A DNA stretch of 64,000 nucleotides from Prochlorococcus sp. AG-409-B13 (GCA_003216035.1 QCJM01000001.1:1-64000), one strand, 5' to 3'. Counted from the first letter of the stretch, positions 7,512 through 15,948 are shown. A program made the numbers and translations. Notes: generated by a model not told the origin, from the letters alone.

Positions 7512-8594
7512 ATGCCACTCTTGCAAAAGCCACTAGTAGTAGATAAGTTTAGAAGTTTCCATGACTATGTTAAAGCTAATGATGGGAAAATAGGCTTAAA
7601 GCAACGTGGCCTAGATATTAATCTAAATAATGCGTGCAATCTAAAGTGTGAGCATTGTTTTACACTATCTCCAAAAGGTTTGCATGCTAAAGATAGATTC
7701 CCTATAGAAAAAATAAAGGAAATAGGTGATCAAGCTGATCAACTAGGAATATTTGAGATTGATCTGCAAGGCGGTGAGCTATTACTTGACCAGAATTACC
7801 TGTATTCGGTACTCAAAGCACTCAAAACAGAAAGGTTCTACGTATACGTAACAACAAATGGTTTCTTCATGACTAAAGAAGTTGCTGAAAATCTGTTCGA
7901 ATTGGGTGTTGACAGAGTGTCAGTTAGTATAGATAGTATTGATCCTGATACTCACGATAAATTTAGGGGAAAGAAAGGCTCCTGGGAAAGAGCAATTAAA
8001 GCTCTTGAATATGTAAAAGAGGCGGGAATGTCACCTTATCTTAATATTACTGTTGGTAGATATAATGTAGATTCTGAAGACTTAAAACTTCTATTAGATT
8101 ATTCAAAGGATAACAGGTACACAACTCTATTAAACGTAGCAACACCTGGTGGGATGTGGGCAAGTATGCATGAGATATGCATTAATGATGACGACCGAGA
8201 ACATCTAATAGCTATGAGGAAAAAATACAAGAATATCCTAAGGAATCTTTGGGATCCATTTGATCGGAATAGAGAAGGTGTGATCGGTTGCAATACGATC
8301 AATAGGTTATATATAACTCCTATTGGGGATGTACTTCCTTGTCCATATGTACATATTAAAATCGGGAATATCTTTGAACAGACTCTTCAAGAAATATCAG
8401 AGAATGGGTTTAGAGTAAAATATTTTAGAGAGTATAGTGAGAAATGTCTTGCAGGAGAGGATAGAGACTTTATAAATAATTATATGGCAAAGGGTAATAC
8501 AACTATTTTTAATCCCAAGAATTATGAAGATCTTTTTGGCGAGGATGAAATATTTAAAGATAAGGTATCTCTCCCTGCCAAGCCAATGGGATAG
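7512..8594 (+). CDS. Radical SAM/SPASM-domain protein
   Basis: This 360-residue protein has the [4Fe-4S]-SAM motif CNLKCEHC (Cys42, 46, 49) after a short N-terminal region, then a TIM-barrel with the GGE motif (LQGGELLL) at about 93-100. A C-terminal SPASM-type Cys set follows: GVIGCNTINRLYITPIGD, then LPCPYVH, then SEKCLAGED, which should bind at least one auxiliary Fe-S cluster. SPASM enzymes oxidise or rearrange peptides, alcohols or amines, or anaerobically mature proteins. The substrate here could be the ACP-bound group or a sugar; it cannot be told from sequence. It is 27 bases behind the ACP stop, clearly in the same operon. Confidence 0.85.
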   Translation: MPLLQKPLVVDKFRSFHDYVKANDGKIGLKQRGLDINLNNACNLKCEHCFTLSPKGLHAKDRFPIEKIKEIGDQADQLGIFEIDLQGGELLLDQNYLYSVLKALKTERFYVYVTTNGFFMTKEVAENLFELGVDRVSVSIDSIDPDTHDKFRGKKGSWERAIKALEYVKEAGMSPYLNITVGRYNVDSEDLKLLLDYSKDNRYTTLLNVATPGGMWASMHEICINDDDREHLIAMRKKYKNILRNLWDPFDRNREGVIGCNTINRLYITPIGDVLPCPYVHIKIGNIFEQTLQEISENGFRVKYFREYSEKCLAGEDRDFINNYMAKGNTTIFNPKNYEDLFGEDEIFKDKVSLPAKPMG

Positions 8595-8608
8595 AGAATG
8601 TACTAACT

Positions 8609-9340
8609 ATGAAGCATATGTTCATAACAGGAGCAAACTCTGGGATAGGACTTAGTACGTTTCTTCAATGCTTTGAAAACGGTATATTTCCCATAGGGGG
8701 AGTTAGAAGAGAGCAAGAGTTTAGAAATGAACTAAATCAAATGAATATTAAACCTGACTCATATGAAATAGTAGAAATGCGAATGGAGGAAATCAAGTCA
8801 CTTGAGAAATTAGTTCCTAAAATCAAGACTATTACAAAAAGCCTCGACGCTCTAGTTCTGAATGCAGGAGCAATTGAAACAGCACCTTCACTAATGACAA
8901 GCATAGAGAGTATCGAAAGGCATCTAAAGATTAATTTCACTCATCAAATTTATATAGCACAATCGATAGCAAAATCATTCTTCATTAAAAAAAGGAAAGG
9001 ATCGATTGTTGCAATTAGCAGCTCAGCCGCGATTGATGCGAATCCTGGAAGGCTTGCATATGCTGCATCCAAGTCAGCTTTGACGACTGCGATAAGAGTA
9101 ATGTCAAAAGAACTTGGTAGTGTAAGTATCAGATGCAATGTTGTGGCTCCAGGCCTTACTGAAACTAAATTAATGAGATCCTCAACAGAAGATGAGCAAA
9201 TTAAATTATTCACCCAAAATATTTCAATAAAAAGGCTAGGAAAACCAAATGAAATAGCGGATACTATTCATTTCCTATGTTCAGATAAAGCTAGCTTCAT
9301 CACTGGACAAGTTATTAATGTTGATGGAGGAATTCGATGA
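8609..9340 (+). CDS. Short-chain dehydrogenase/reductase (FabG-like)
   Basis: The 243-residue protein has the NAD(P)-binding motif TGANSGIG (residues 7-14), NAG at 85-87, the active-site Ser region ISSSAAID at about 136-143 and YAASK with Tyr151 and Lys155. The tail TGQVINVDGG is typical of the classical FabG-like group. It would reduce a ketone or oxidise an alcohol, possibly on the ACP or on the ketol made by the transketolase pair. It overlaps the next gene by 4 bases (ATGA), which implies translational coupling. Confidence 0.85.
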   Translation: MKHMFITGANSGIGLSTFLQCFENGIFPIGGVRREQEFRNELNQMNIKPDSYEIVEMRMEEIKSLEKLVPKIKTITKSLDALVLNAGAIETAPSLMTSIESIERHLKINFTHQIYIAQSIAKSFFIKKRKGSIVAISSSAAIDANPGRLAYAASKSALTTAIRVMSKELGSVSIRCNVVAPGLTETKLMRSSTEDEQIKLFTQNISIKRLGKPNEIADTIHFLCSDKASFITGQVINVDGGIR

Positions 9341-10155
9341 TAAGGCAAATAGATTGGAGAGAATTCAATTCAAAAGTAGAGCTTTTGAGAAGCACTTGCT
9401 TAAGAATAGCTGTAGCAGGTGGTGACAATGCAGCCCATATAGGCGGAGCATTGTCATGCATTGATTTTATTGCTATTGCTGATTCAATCTATAACTTTTC
9501 ATCTAATGCTAAAAGTATGCAATCATTAATTCTTTCAAAAGGTCATGCATGTCTTGCAATTTATGCTCTCTTAGCAACCTCAAAGATAACAACTATAGAT
9601 GAGATCATTGAATCATTTGAAAAAAATGGTTCAAGATTCTTAGGCCACCCTTGTAAGCATCAGGACTTAGGTATTATGTATTCAACTGGAAGTTTAGGTA
9701 ATGGACTTGCATATGCTGTAGGGCAAGCATTACATGAATCAAAATTCAAAAAAGATGAGGCTTCAAAAACTCCTATTGTTTGCATTATAGGAGATGGTGA
9801 ATGTAATGAAGGAATAGTATGGGAAACAATGGAATTTATTAGCAAGCTAAAGCTTGATAATCTCATCATTTTTGTTGACTGCAATGGGTGGCAACAAACT
9901 CAAAGATGTCTATACTTCAAAGATGATTATAAACTTTTACATATGAGGTTTAACACATTTAATATAGATTCTTATTTGATAGATGGACATGATTACGATC
10001 AGATAAATAGTGTCCTGAATATAACCTCAAACAAGACAAAAGTAATCCTAGGGAAAACAATAAAAGGCAAAGGATATGAACTCTTTGAAAATAATAATGA
10101 ATGGCATCATGGAATACTTACTAAGCAACATTTTGACGAAATTCATTCAAATTAA
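9337..10155 (+). CDS. Transketolase N-terminal subunit (thiamine diphosphate-binding half)
   Basis: The 272-residue protein matches the first third of transketolase. It has KGHACLAIYALL, SLGNGLAYAVGQA and the ThDP/Mg motif GDGECNEG at 152-159, with Asn157 in the GDG...N pattern. The second half is the next gene, 6 bases on, so the active enzyme is probably an alpha2-beta2 assembly. A full-length housekeeping transketolase is also in the window at 49049-51058, so this pair is likely to have a dedicated substrate. C2 ketol transfer to an aldehyde, or from a ketose phosphate, is the family chemistry. Confidence 0.85.
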   Translation: MIRQIDWREFNSKVELLRSTCLRIAVAGGDNAAHIGGALSCIDFIAIADSIYNFSSNAKSMQSLILSKGHACLAIYALLATSKITTIDEIIESFEKNGSRFLGHPCKHQDLGIMYSTGSLGNGLAYAVGQALHESKFKKDEASKTPIVCIIGDGECNEGIVWETMEFISKLKLDNLIIFVDCNGWQQTQRCLYFKDDYKLLHMRFNTFNIDSYLIDGHDYDQINSVLNITSNKTKVILGKTIKGKGYELFENNNEWHHGILTKQHFDEIHSN

Positions 10156-10161
10156 TCATCA

Positions 10162-11151
10162 ATGGAAAATAAAATTACATTCGAATTTTCAAAAAAAGAC
10201 TCAAAACGTGCAAATATACTTGGACTAAGAGCTGCATATGGATTGTCGACTCTAAACTGTAAAGAAGCCTATCCAGATTTAGCGGTATTTACAGCTGACA
10301 CCTCGACTTCTGCAGGACTAGATAGATTTAAAAATAGCTATCCAGACTCTTTTTATGATTGTGGGATTGCAGAACAATGTCTTATATCAAGTGCAGCAGG
10401 TTATGTAGCCTCAGGAGGAACAGCACTTGCTTCTACTTTTGCACCTTTCTTGATACTTAGAGCAGCTGAACAAGTACGTCTATCTCTTGGATATATGAAT
10501 ATACCACTATTGATTACTGGTTTAGCAAGTGGGCTCACTTTAGGTCATCTTGGTTACACTCATTGTTGTGTAGAAGATCTATCTTTTATTCTAAGCATAC
10601 CTAATATTCTAATTTACTCTCCTTCAGATTCATATGAGCTTAAGTGTATCCTTCCAAAACTTATAGAATTGAAAAGGCCAACATACATAAGGTTAACTGG
10701 AAGTGCAAAAGTAAAGGCAGTTCATAAAGAATCTTTTACTACGGACTTCTTCTCACCTATTCATATTTTAGGATCTGGGAATAAACTACTTCTTCTTAGC
10801 ATTGGAACAATTTCAGGTAATGCAATTCAAGCACTAGAGTCATTAGGGAGCTCATATCTAGACCAAATAAGTCTATTTGTAGTTCCATTTTTGAATGGTG
10901 AAAAAACCAGGTCAGCAATTTCAAAACTTATCTGTAATTTTAATAATATACTTGTACTGGATGAATCAACTTATGGAGGCCTAGCTGCACTTGTCGGTAG
11001 GGAAATCCTAAAGATAAATCATAAAATCAACTATGCTTACAATATCCATCCAGAATATTATCTTATCTCAGGTCAACATGATTACATGCTTTCACAATGT
11101 AAGCTTGATACAAAGGGTATTAAGGATAGTATAATTAATCTTCTTGAATAA
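10162..11151 (+). CDS. Transketolase C-terminal subunit (pyrimidine-binding half)
   Basis: This 329-residue protein has the pyrimidine domain and C-terminal domain of transketolase. DCGIAEQ carries Glu71, which should activate the ThDP aminopyrimidine. ASTFAPFLILRAAEQVR is the usual helix after it. It works with the N-terminal subunit immediately upstream (6-base gap). The stop codon is only 5 bases from that of the convergent FabZ-like gene. The last gene of the plus-strand operon. Confidence 0.85.
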   Translation: MENKITFEFSKKDSKRANILGLRAAYGLSTLNCKEAYPDLAVFTADTSTSAGLDRFKNSYPDSFYDCGIAEQCLISSAAGYVASGGTALASTFAPFLILRAAEQVRLSLGYMNIPLLITGLASGLTLGHLGYTHCCVEDLSFILSIPNILIYSPSDSYELKCILPKLIELKRPTYIRLTGSAKVKAVHKESFTTDFFSPIHILGSGNKLLLLSIGTISGNAIQALESLGSSYLDQISLFVVPFLNGEKTRSAISKLICNFNNILVLDESTYGGLAALVGREILKINHKINYAYNIHPEYYLISGQHDYMLSQCKLDTKGIKDSIINLLE

Positions 11152-11156
11152 TCAAT

Positions 11157-11582
11157 TTATTCTAATGGCCATAATAATTGCAATAAGGCTTTCGAAATAA
11201 GTTTCTTATCTTGAAAATTTCTTATCTTACAAGAAAATTGATAGATGTTTCTTATCTTTTCTTCATGCTCAGCTGAAACCTCGATAAGCATCCCTGGTAC
11301 TACCTTTTTACGGAAGGATGCAGAAATAACAGATACTAAATAAAGTTTTTTAGGAGGAGGGTCACATGAAAATAAGCAAAGCGAAGCAGTCTGGCTCATA
11401 GCCTCAAGTTGCAGCATTGCAGGCATATTAGGGTCACCCTCCCAATGGCACTTAAAGAACCATTCATCCTCAGATAATGAAAGCTTGGTTAATGCCTTCT
11501 GATAAGGCGTTACCTCTAATACTTCATCTATAAATAAAAATGGTGGCCTATTAGGTTGTACTAGTAAAAGGTTTTTCTCCAT
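11157..11582 (-). CDS. FabZ-like hot-dog dehydratase
   Basis: The 141-residue protein has the FabZ N-terminal pattern PPFLFIDEVLEV and the active-site segment FKCHWEGDPNMPAMLQLEAM, with His46 and Glu60 as the expected catalytic pair. The usual GHFPG is altered to CHWEGD. It would dehydrate a 3-hydroxyacyl thioester, presumably on the island's own ACP, but divergence leaves a thioesterase or isomerase role possible. Its start overlaps the LuxC stop by one base (TAATG), making it the last gene of the minus-strand operon. Confidence 0.75.
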   Translation of the reverse strand: MEKNLLLVQPNRPPFLFIDEVLEVTPYQKALTKLSLSEDEWFFKCHWEGDPNMPAMLQLEAMSQTASLCLFSCDPPPKKLYLVSVISASFRKKVVPGMLIEVSAEHEEKIRNIYQFSCKIRNFQDKKLISKALLQLLWPLE

Positions 11583-12790
11583 TAGATAAATACCTGCCTA
11601 GTCAAGGTTTCCAGGAAATGCTGTCCATCCCAAAGCAAACTGAATTTAAGGGCATGTCCAATTGGTATTATACGATCTGGAGTTTTAGAACCAAGTTTAT
11701 TTGATATTTTAACTGCAAAGTCATAATCCATTGGATTAATTAATGAAAGAGTTTGAATATCACTAGGCCACGTATTTACTATTTCTTCTTCATAATCTGC
11801 ATTAATAAAATATACATGACAATCCATTTGTTCTTTTGAAATAGAAGGGACTTCTTTTGACGATATGTAATAAATAGACTTACCTGCTATTAGTTGTATT
11901 GGTTTACACTTGGTACGTTGCAATAAATTAGACTGATTATCAAGGAAATTATTGGTACTCATAACTCCCATTTCAGTTTCACTCCTAGCTATCATTCCAG
12001 AAATTCGTTCTAGAAAGTCTAATACTAATAAATATTTTTCAGATTTACGACCCAGCCAATAAGTATAGTGAGGTGATGAGCAAGCTTTGAATGTAAATTG
12101 TATTGTGTCATCTATATATCTACGGCACAATAGGTTGCGTCCTGTATTATCTAATTCTGAATAATTTCCCACATCAATAATAGAAACAGAATGTCTTGTT
12201 GGAAAGCACAAATCAATTACAGCTTCAGTAGGATATTTAGATCTAATGGTACTTATAGTAGAATAACTTCCCCAAACAATTCTTACCTTACAAACTTTGC
12301 TAGCGATTAAGGTAAGCTGCTCGCTATATTTACTGGAGTAGAATATATTCATCTTCCCATCAATTGGACCTATCACCTTATCTATCAAGTCAACTAAGCG
12401 CCCTATATAAGTATCATCCAACCTTCTACTAATACGAACTATATTTGGATTTCCTGCAAGGTAAGAAGGCAGCCAGGAGTAGAAAGGCATAAGAGGAATG
12501 TTTCCAGAAGGTATATGAAACGTCGTTCCCTTACCAAAATAAATTTGAGACTTCTCTTTAAACCATGTATGAAATTGCTCTACTAATTCAAAAGAGAATA
12601 CTGATAAGGCTAATAAATCAGAATCTTTCTGATAAACTGCTAAATCCTTAATTGAGTTAGATAATTTAACTAATTTATCAATTCTTTCCAAATTAACTCT
12701 AGAGGACTTTAGGCAATTAGATTGAAGGTATTCTGCTGCCTCATTTAAGTCAATGCTTGACTTAATAAACATCGCTACATCCTCGAACAA
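11582..12790 (-). CDS. LuxC-family acyl-thioester reductase
   Basis: The 402-residue protein matches PF05893 (LuxC). HIPSGNIPLMPFYSWLPSYL at about 92-111 is the nucleotide-binding entry region, and FKACSSPHYTYWLG contains the expected catalytic Cys237. The family reduces acyl thioesters to aldehydes with NADPH, taking the acyl group from LuxE. It overlaps the LuxE-like gene by 29 bases, so the two are tightly coupled. No LuxA/LuxB luciferase genes occur in the window, so the aldehyde is not for light here. Its aldehyde could be the acceptor for the split transketolase, which is inference. Confidence 0.85.
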   Translation of the reverse strand: MFEDVAMFIKSSIDLNEAAEYLQSNCLKSSRVNLERIDKLVKLSNSIKDLAVYQKDSDLLALSVFSFELVEQFHTWFKEKSQIYFGKGTTFHIPSGNIPLMPFYSWLPSYLAGNPNIVRISRRLDDTYIGRLVDLIDKVIGPIDGKMNIFYSSKYSEQLTLIASKVCKVRIVWGSYSTISTIRSKYPTEAVIDLCFPTRHSVSIIDVGNYSELDNTGRNLLCRRYIDDTIQFTFKACSSPHYTYWLGRKSEKYLLVLDFLERISGMIARSETEMGVMSTNNFLDNQSNLLQRTKCKPIQLIAGKSIYYISSKEVPSISKEQMDCHVYFINADYEEEIVNTWPSDIQTLSLINPMDYDFAVKISNKLGSKTPDRIIPIGHALKFSLLWDGQHFLETLTRQVFI

Positions 12791-13781
12791 TGGTCTTTTT
12801 TAGCCTTCCTAAAATATGAAAGTATTTACCAGGCTTCCCACAAATACAATCGTCCTCTCCATAACATATGCCTATATCCTCAGTAAGTAAAGATTGGCCT
12901 GGGTAACTTTTTGGTAATAGCGAAATGCTCTGGACAATTCCTTCATCCCCAAAATTCTTTTTATTAAAATTGTTATCTCTAATAATAAGAGAATTGTACT
13001 GATTTGTATGAAGATACCCTTTATTGCACTCTATAGAAATTGACCCAGTTTGTTCAATCATTCCATAATAGTTTCGACAAACCACATTTGGTATGACAGA
13101 AGATGCTATCTTATTAAATTCTTTATTTGGAATCCCATAACTAGCGAGTTTTTTCCAGCCGCCACCATGCAAAAGCACCATATTTTTACCATTCAATTTT
13201 ATGCCTAAGTCTAACAATTTCTTCAAGAAATCTAAATAAACTGTATAAGTAAACCCAAAAGCTAAAACTTGTTTAGTTTCACATCGCAATTCTTCCAAGA
13301 CTTCCTCATTCAAATCTCCATTCTCATCAAGAACAAATCTAATTCCTCTACCAAGAGAAGAAAAGCCCCTTATAGCTGCATAGCGTGCATCAAGGGCACC
13401 AGAGTTGGATTCTGGATAGGGCCTATCAATAACATAATAATTTGGTCGAGACAATAGATTAAGGTCAAGGTCATCAAGAACTATCTTTTTCAATGCTCGC
13501 TGCTGATCAATTCTTGTGTATCGATCAGCATATACATGACTTCTACTAGAACTAGAAGTGCCAGAAGAAAGAAATAATATCATTTCCCTTTCATCTTTAT
13601 TAGTACTAATTAATTTATTAGTTTTAAACAAGCCTGTATGTATAAATATATTCTCAGGTTGGGAATCAATAAGAGGACTCCATCCAAGGCCATCTATAAT
13701 GTTTCTAAACCCTTCGCATTTCTCATAGTGCCATTGGTGAAGGCTCTTTAACTCATCATAAAAATAATTCGAGGTGTCCAT
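12762..13781 (-). CDS. LuxE-like acyl-protein synthetase
   Basis: This 339-residue protein belongs to the LuxE family (PF04443), an adenylate-forming enzyme lacking the small C-terminal domain. The nucleotide loop LFLSSGTSSSSRSHV lies at about 69-83, and the C-terminal GRLKKTIVRGCSDVY carries the conserved RGCSD that ends LuxE-type proteins. LuxE normally activates an acid with ATP, forms an acyl-Cys and hands it to LuxC. It is upstream of and overlapping LuxC, and 5 bases after the AMP-ligase gene. The presence of two adenylating enzymes side by side suggests two activation steps or one degenerate copy. Confidence 0.8.
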   Translation of the reverse strand: MDTSNYFYDELKSLHQWHYEKCEGFRNIIDGLGWSPLIDSQPENIFIHTGLFKTNKLISTNKDEREMILFLSSGTSSSSRSHVYADRYTRIDQQRALKKIVLDDLDLNLLSRPNYYVIDRPYPESNSGALDARYAAIRGFSSLGRGIRFVLDENGDLNEEVLEELRCETKQVLAFGFTYTVYLDFLKKLLDLGIKLNGKNMVLLHGGGWKKLASYGIPNKEFNKIASSVIPNVVCRNYYGMIEQTGSISIECNKGYLHTNQYNSLIIRDNNFNKKNFGDEGIVQSISLLPKSYPGQSLLTEDIGICYGEDDCICGKPGKYFHILGRLKKTIVRGCSDVY

Positions 13782-13786
13782 ATTGA

Positions 13787-15181
13787 TTATTTACTGACCT
13801 GAATATTATTTAATAACTGCTTATATGCAATTTTACCAGAAGAAGTTATAGGTATATTTAACCTAAGAAGAAGAAATTTTCGTCTAGAGATTCCCGTCAT
13901 ATCTTTAAGCCTATTTATTATATATTCTTCCTTAGGATTCAAATCTCCAGGCACTACTACATATATAAGATCATCATCTGAGACTAAAGCTATATCTCTA
14001 ATATTAAGCCTAAGCTCTCCTTCCAATGCATCCAGGGAAATTCTATATCCATCAATTTTAGCAAATCTTGAGGTTCTCCCAGTGATAGAGATGCATCCAT
14101 CTTTATCAATTATACCTAAATCACCAGTTTTAAGCCTTCCGCAATTGTTATCAATAGGATTGATCAGTTGTTCTCTACCTGTAAAGTAACCAAGGCTAAT
14201 ATTTCTTCCTTTAAAGATTAATTCAACTTCTTCTCCTGACCTATTTTCATTTAAGTCAAGAGTAACTCCATTAATTGGCCTGCCAACTGACCCTATTTTA
14301 GAAGGCTCTCTAGTTAATTCCAAATACGTCAACCTTGCCGTGGCTTCAGTCTGTCCATACATTATAAATAATTTGATTTGATTTGACAAACTCCAACTTA
14401 GAAACTCCATTTGTATTTCCTTCTCCAGCTTCCCTCCAGCCTGAGTAAGATGTTTAATACTCTTTGGAAAGAGACTTTTATAATCTAAGTTGTTCAAGTC
14501 TCTATAAGACTTAGGAACACCAGAAAAATCAGTAACTCCAAAGTATTTCAAATCATCCCAAAATGACTTTCTAATAATAGATGGCTCTTCGCTACAGATA
14601 TAACTACCACCCTTAAATAATGTTGTGTTTAGAACTGAGAGCCCATAGGAATAACTACATGGCAAGTTATTTACAGAGCGCGTATCTTTATCATTCTCTA
14701 AATAATCACATATAGAAGAGCAATTTGTTAATAGATTTTCATATGTTAACCCTACATATTTAGGCGTGCCACTGGAACCTGATGTCCCTAACAAAAGTAA
14801 AGGAGAATTCGTCAATTCCTCTTTATTAGGTGAACTTTCTAGTTTACACAAGTTAAATAATTCTGTTTCTATTTGATTAGTAAAGCCACATTTATTCATC
14901 TGTTTTTTACTGCCTAATATAACTCCTGGTTTAAATGCATTTAATATTGACGCTAATTGTCTTTCTACTAAACTTGAATCGAGCAATATAATTGTTCGCT
15001 TAGCTATTACACATGAAATAATTGAGAGCACAGTCGAGGCACTTTTATCATCTATAATCAAAGTCAAATCGGCTAGGTGGATTTCTTCATTAATGATATG
15101 ACTACCCAATGCAAAGCTTTCGGAATTGAACTCCCTCTCTCTTGTAAGTATCTTACCTTTAGTATAAAGAAGATTGTTCAT
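13787..15181 (-). CDS. AMP-dependent acyl-CoA/ACP synthetase (ANL superfamily)
   Basis: The 464-residue protein has the ANL P-loop LLGTSGSSGTPKYVGL (about 130-145), the adenine motif YGQTEATARL at 275-284, the TGD hinge at 352-354 and a C-terminal SSGKIAYKQLL with the candidate catalytic Lys. It is short for the family (usually 500-550 residues), mainly in the N-terminal part. It would adenylate a carboxylic acid and load it onto CoA or onto the island ACP. First gene of the minus-strand operon ligase, LuxE, LuxC, FabZ. The chain length it accepts is not predictable here. Confidence 0.8.
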   Translation of the reverse strand: MNNLLYTKGKILTREREFNSESFALGSHIINEEIHLADLTLIIDDKSASTVLSIISCVIAKRTIILLDSSLVERQLASILNAFKPGVILGSKKQMNKCGFTNQIETELFNLCKLESSPNKEELTNSPLLLLGTSGSSGTPKYVGLTYENLLTNCSSICDYLENDKDTRSVNNLPCSYSYGLSVLNTTLFKGGSYICSEEPSIIRKSFWDDLKYFGVTDFSGVPKSYRDLNNLDYKSLFPKSIKHLTQAGGKLEKEIQMEFLSWSLSNQIKLFIMYGQTEATARLTYLELTREPSKIGSVGRPINGVTLDLNENRSGEEVELIFKGRNISLGYFTGREQLINPIDNNCGRLKTGDLGIIDKDGCISITGRTSRFAKIDGYRISLDALEGELRLNIRDIALVSDDDLIYVVVPGDLNPKEEYIINRLKDMTGISRRKFLLLRLNIPITSSGKIAYKQLLNNIQVSK

Positions 15182-15208
15182 AATCTCTGGTTAATAAATA
15201 ATTTATAG

Positions 15209-15628
15209 TTAAGAGAAAACACGTAACTCTCTCCATTTTTTGTATCCACTATCTCCACCTCGACGATCGAACTCAGGTTGAAAGTATGCGTCCCAGTAAT
15301 TAACTAATGCTTTTTGTGGTCTACCGCTTTGTTCATCTAACTTTTCTCGAAGCTCGCGTTGCTTATCAATAACCCATTTCACTGCTTTCTTTGCTACCTC
15401 ATAAGGATCTTGAGTATCTAAAGATCCATCTATAGTTTTACGTTTCCCACTTTTGGTACGACCTTGATTAGGTCTTGGTTCGTCTTCTGGTAGGGGAAGG
15501 AATCTTCCGAAGATATTTGGACTTTTATTATTTTTAAAAATGCGAAGATCCCTTGGATATGAACCTCTTATCGCAAACACCTCAGCGAAATTAAGGTTTC
15601 TCCAGCCAATAGGTATGTCCTTCGGCAT
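15209..15628 (-). pseudogene. N-terminal remnant of an integrase, probable
   Basis: The 139-residue frame reads MPKDIPIGWRNLNFAEVFAI and later PRDLRIFKNNK, DPYEVAKKAVKWVIDKQREL, YWDAYFQPEFDRRGGDSGYK and ends KKWRELRVFS. The segment ...YWDAYF...FDRRG...YKKW resembles the N-terminal SAM-like/core-binding part of tyrosine recombinases from picocyanobacterial islands. The catalytic R-K-H-R-H-Y domain is absent, so it is truncated if the call is right. The family is recalled from pattern only and could be wrong; otherwise it is an unknown basic protein. The acyl-ligase gene starts 28 bases beyond its stop. It pairs with the C-terminal remnant at 1238-1390. Confidence 0.5.
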
Positions 15629-15752
15629 CCAGTCCTCTACCTCCGAGTAACACTAATCCGACGAATAGTTACCCCATATTGGCACAAAAGGCATGAGAGT
15701 GGTATGGAAGTGAGGTAAATTTTGTTGCTTTTTCCTTACTAACACTGGAATC

Positions 15753-15872
15753 TCAAGTGTTTATCCCCAGTTCGAATTTGGTTGCCGCATTCTTACCTTT
15801 CTTAAAACCGATCCCTGTGATCAGTTGCAAGAACTCAAATATTAGATCTCTTTTCCTAATTCTTTTCGCCAT
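15753..15872 (-). CDS. Small basic hypothetical protein
   Basis: ATG at 15870-15872 opens a 39-residue frame: MAKRIRKRDLIFEFLQLITG, then IGFKKGKNAATKFELGINT. It is basic at the N-terminus with a hydrophobic helix. No family recognised. It starts 9 bases after the pseudoknot-like inverted repeats at 15882-15948 and precedes the integrase remnant on the same strand, so it could be a small mobile-element regulator. Too short to be sure it is expressed. Confidence 0.3.
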   Translation of the reverse strand: MAKRIRKRDLIFEFLQLITGIGFKKGKNAATKFELGINT

Positions 15873-15881
15873 AAACGGTGG

Positions 15882-15948
15882 CGGTACATTGGTGTTACTC
15901 GACTAGTACCATCGACCTATCTTTAATGTACCGTCTTTGTAACACCAA
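15882..15948 (-). promoter_or_regulatory. Interlocked inverted repeats, possible RNA pseudoknot or recombinase site
   Basis: Two pairs of complementary segments are interleaved. CGGTACATT (15882-15890) pairs with AATGTACCG (15925-15933), and TTGGTGTTAC (15889-15898) pairs with GTAACACCAA (15939-15948). The order A-B-A'-B' is that of an H-type pseudoknot. Related GTAACACTAA occurs at 15647-15656. It lies directly upstream of the minus-strand ORF starting at 15872. Either a cis-acting RNA or a set of protein-binding arms is possible. The rest of 15629-16048 has no other gene. Confidence 0.4.

Noticed and set aside
11582-13781. Bioluminescence operon, because of LuxC and LuxE
   Set aside because: No LuxA/LuxB luciferase or LuxD thioesterase is present; LuxC/LuxE relatives are widespread outside light-producing bacteria.
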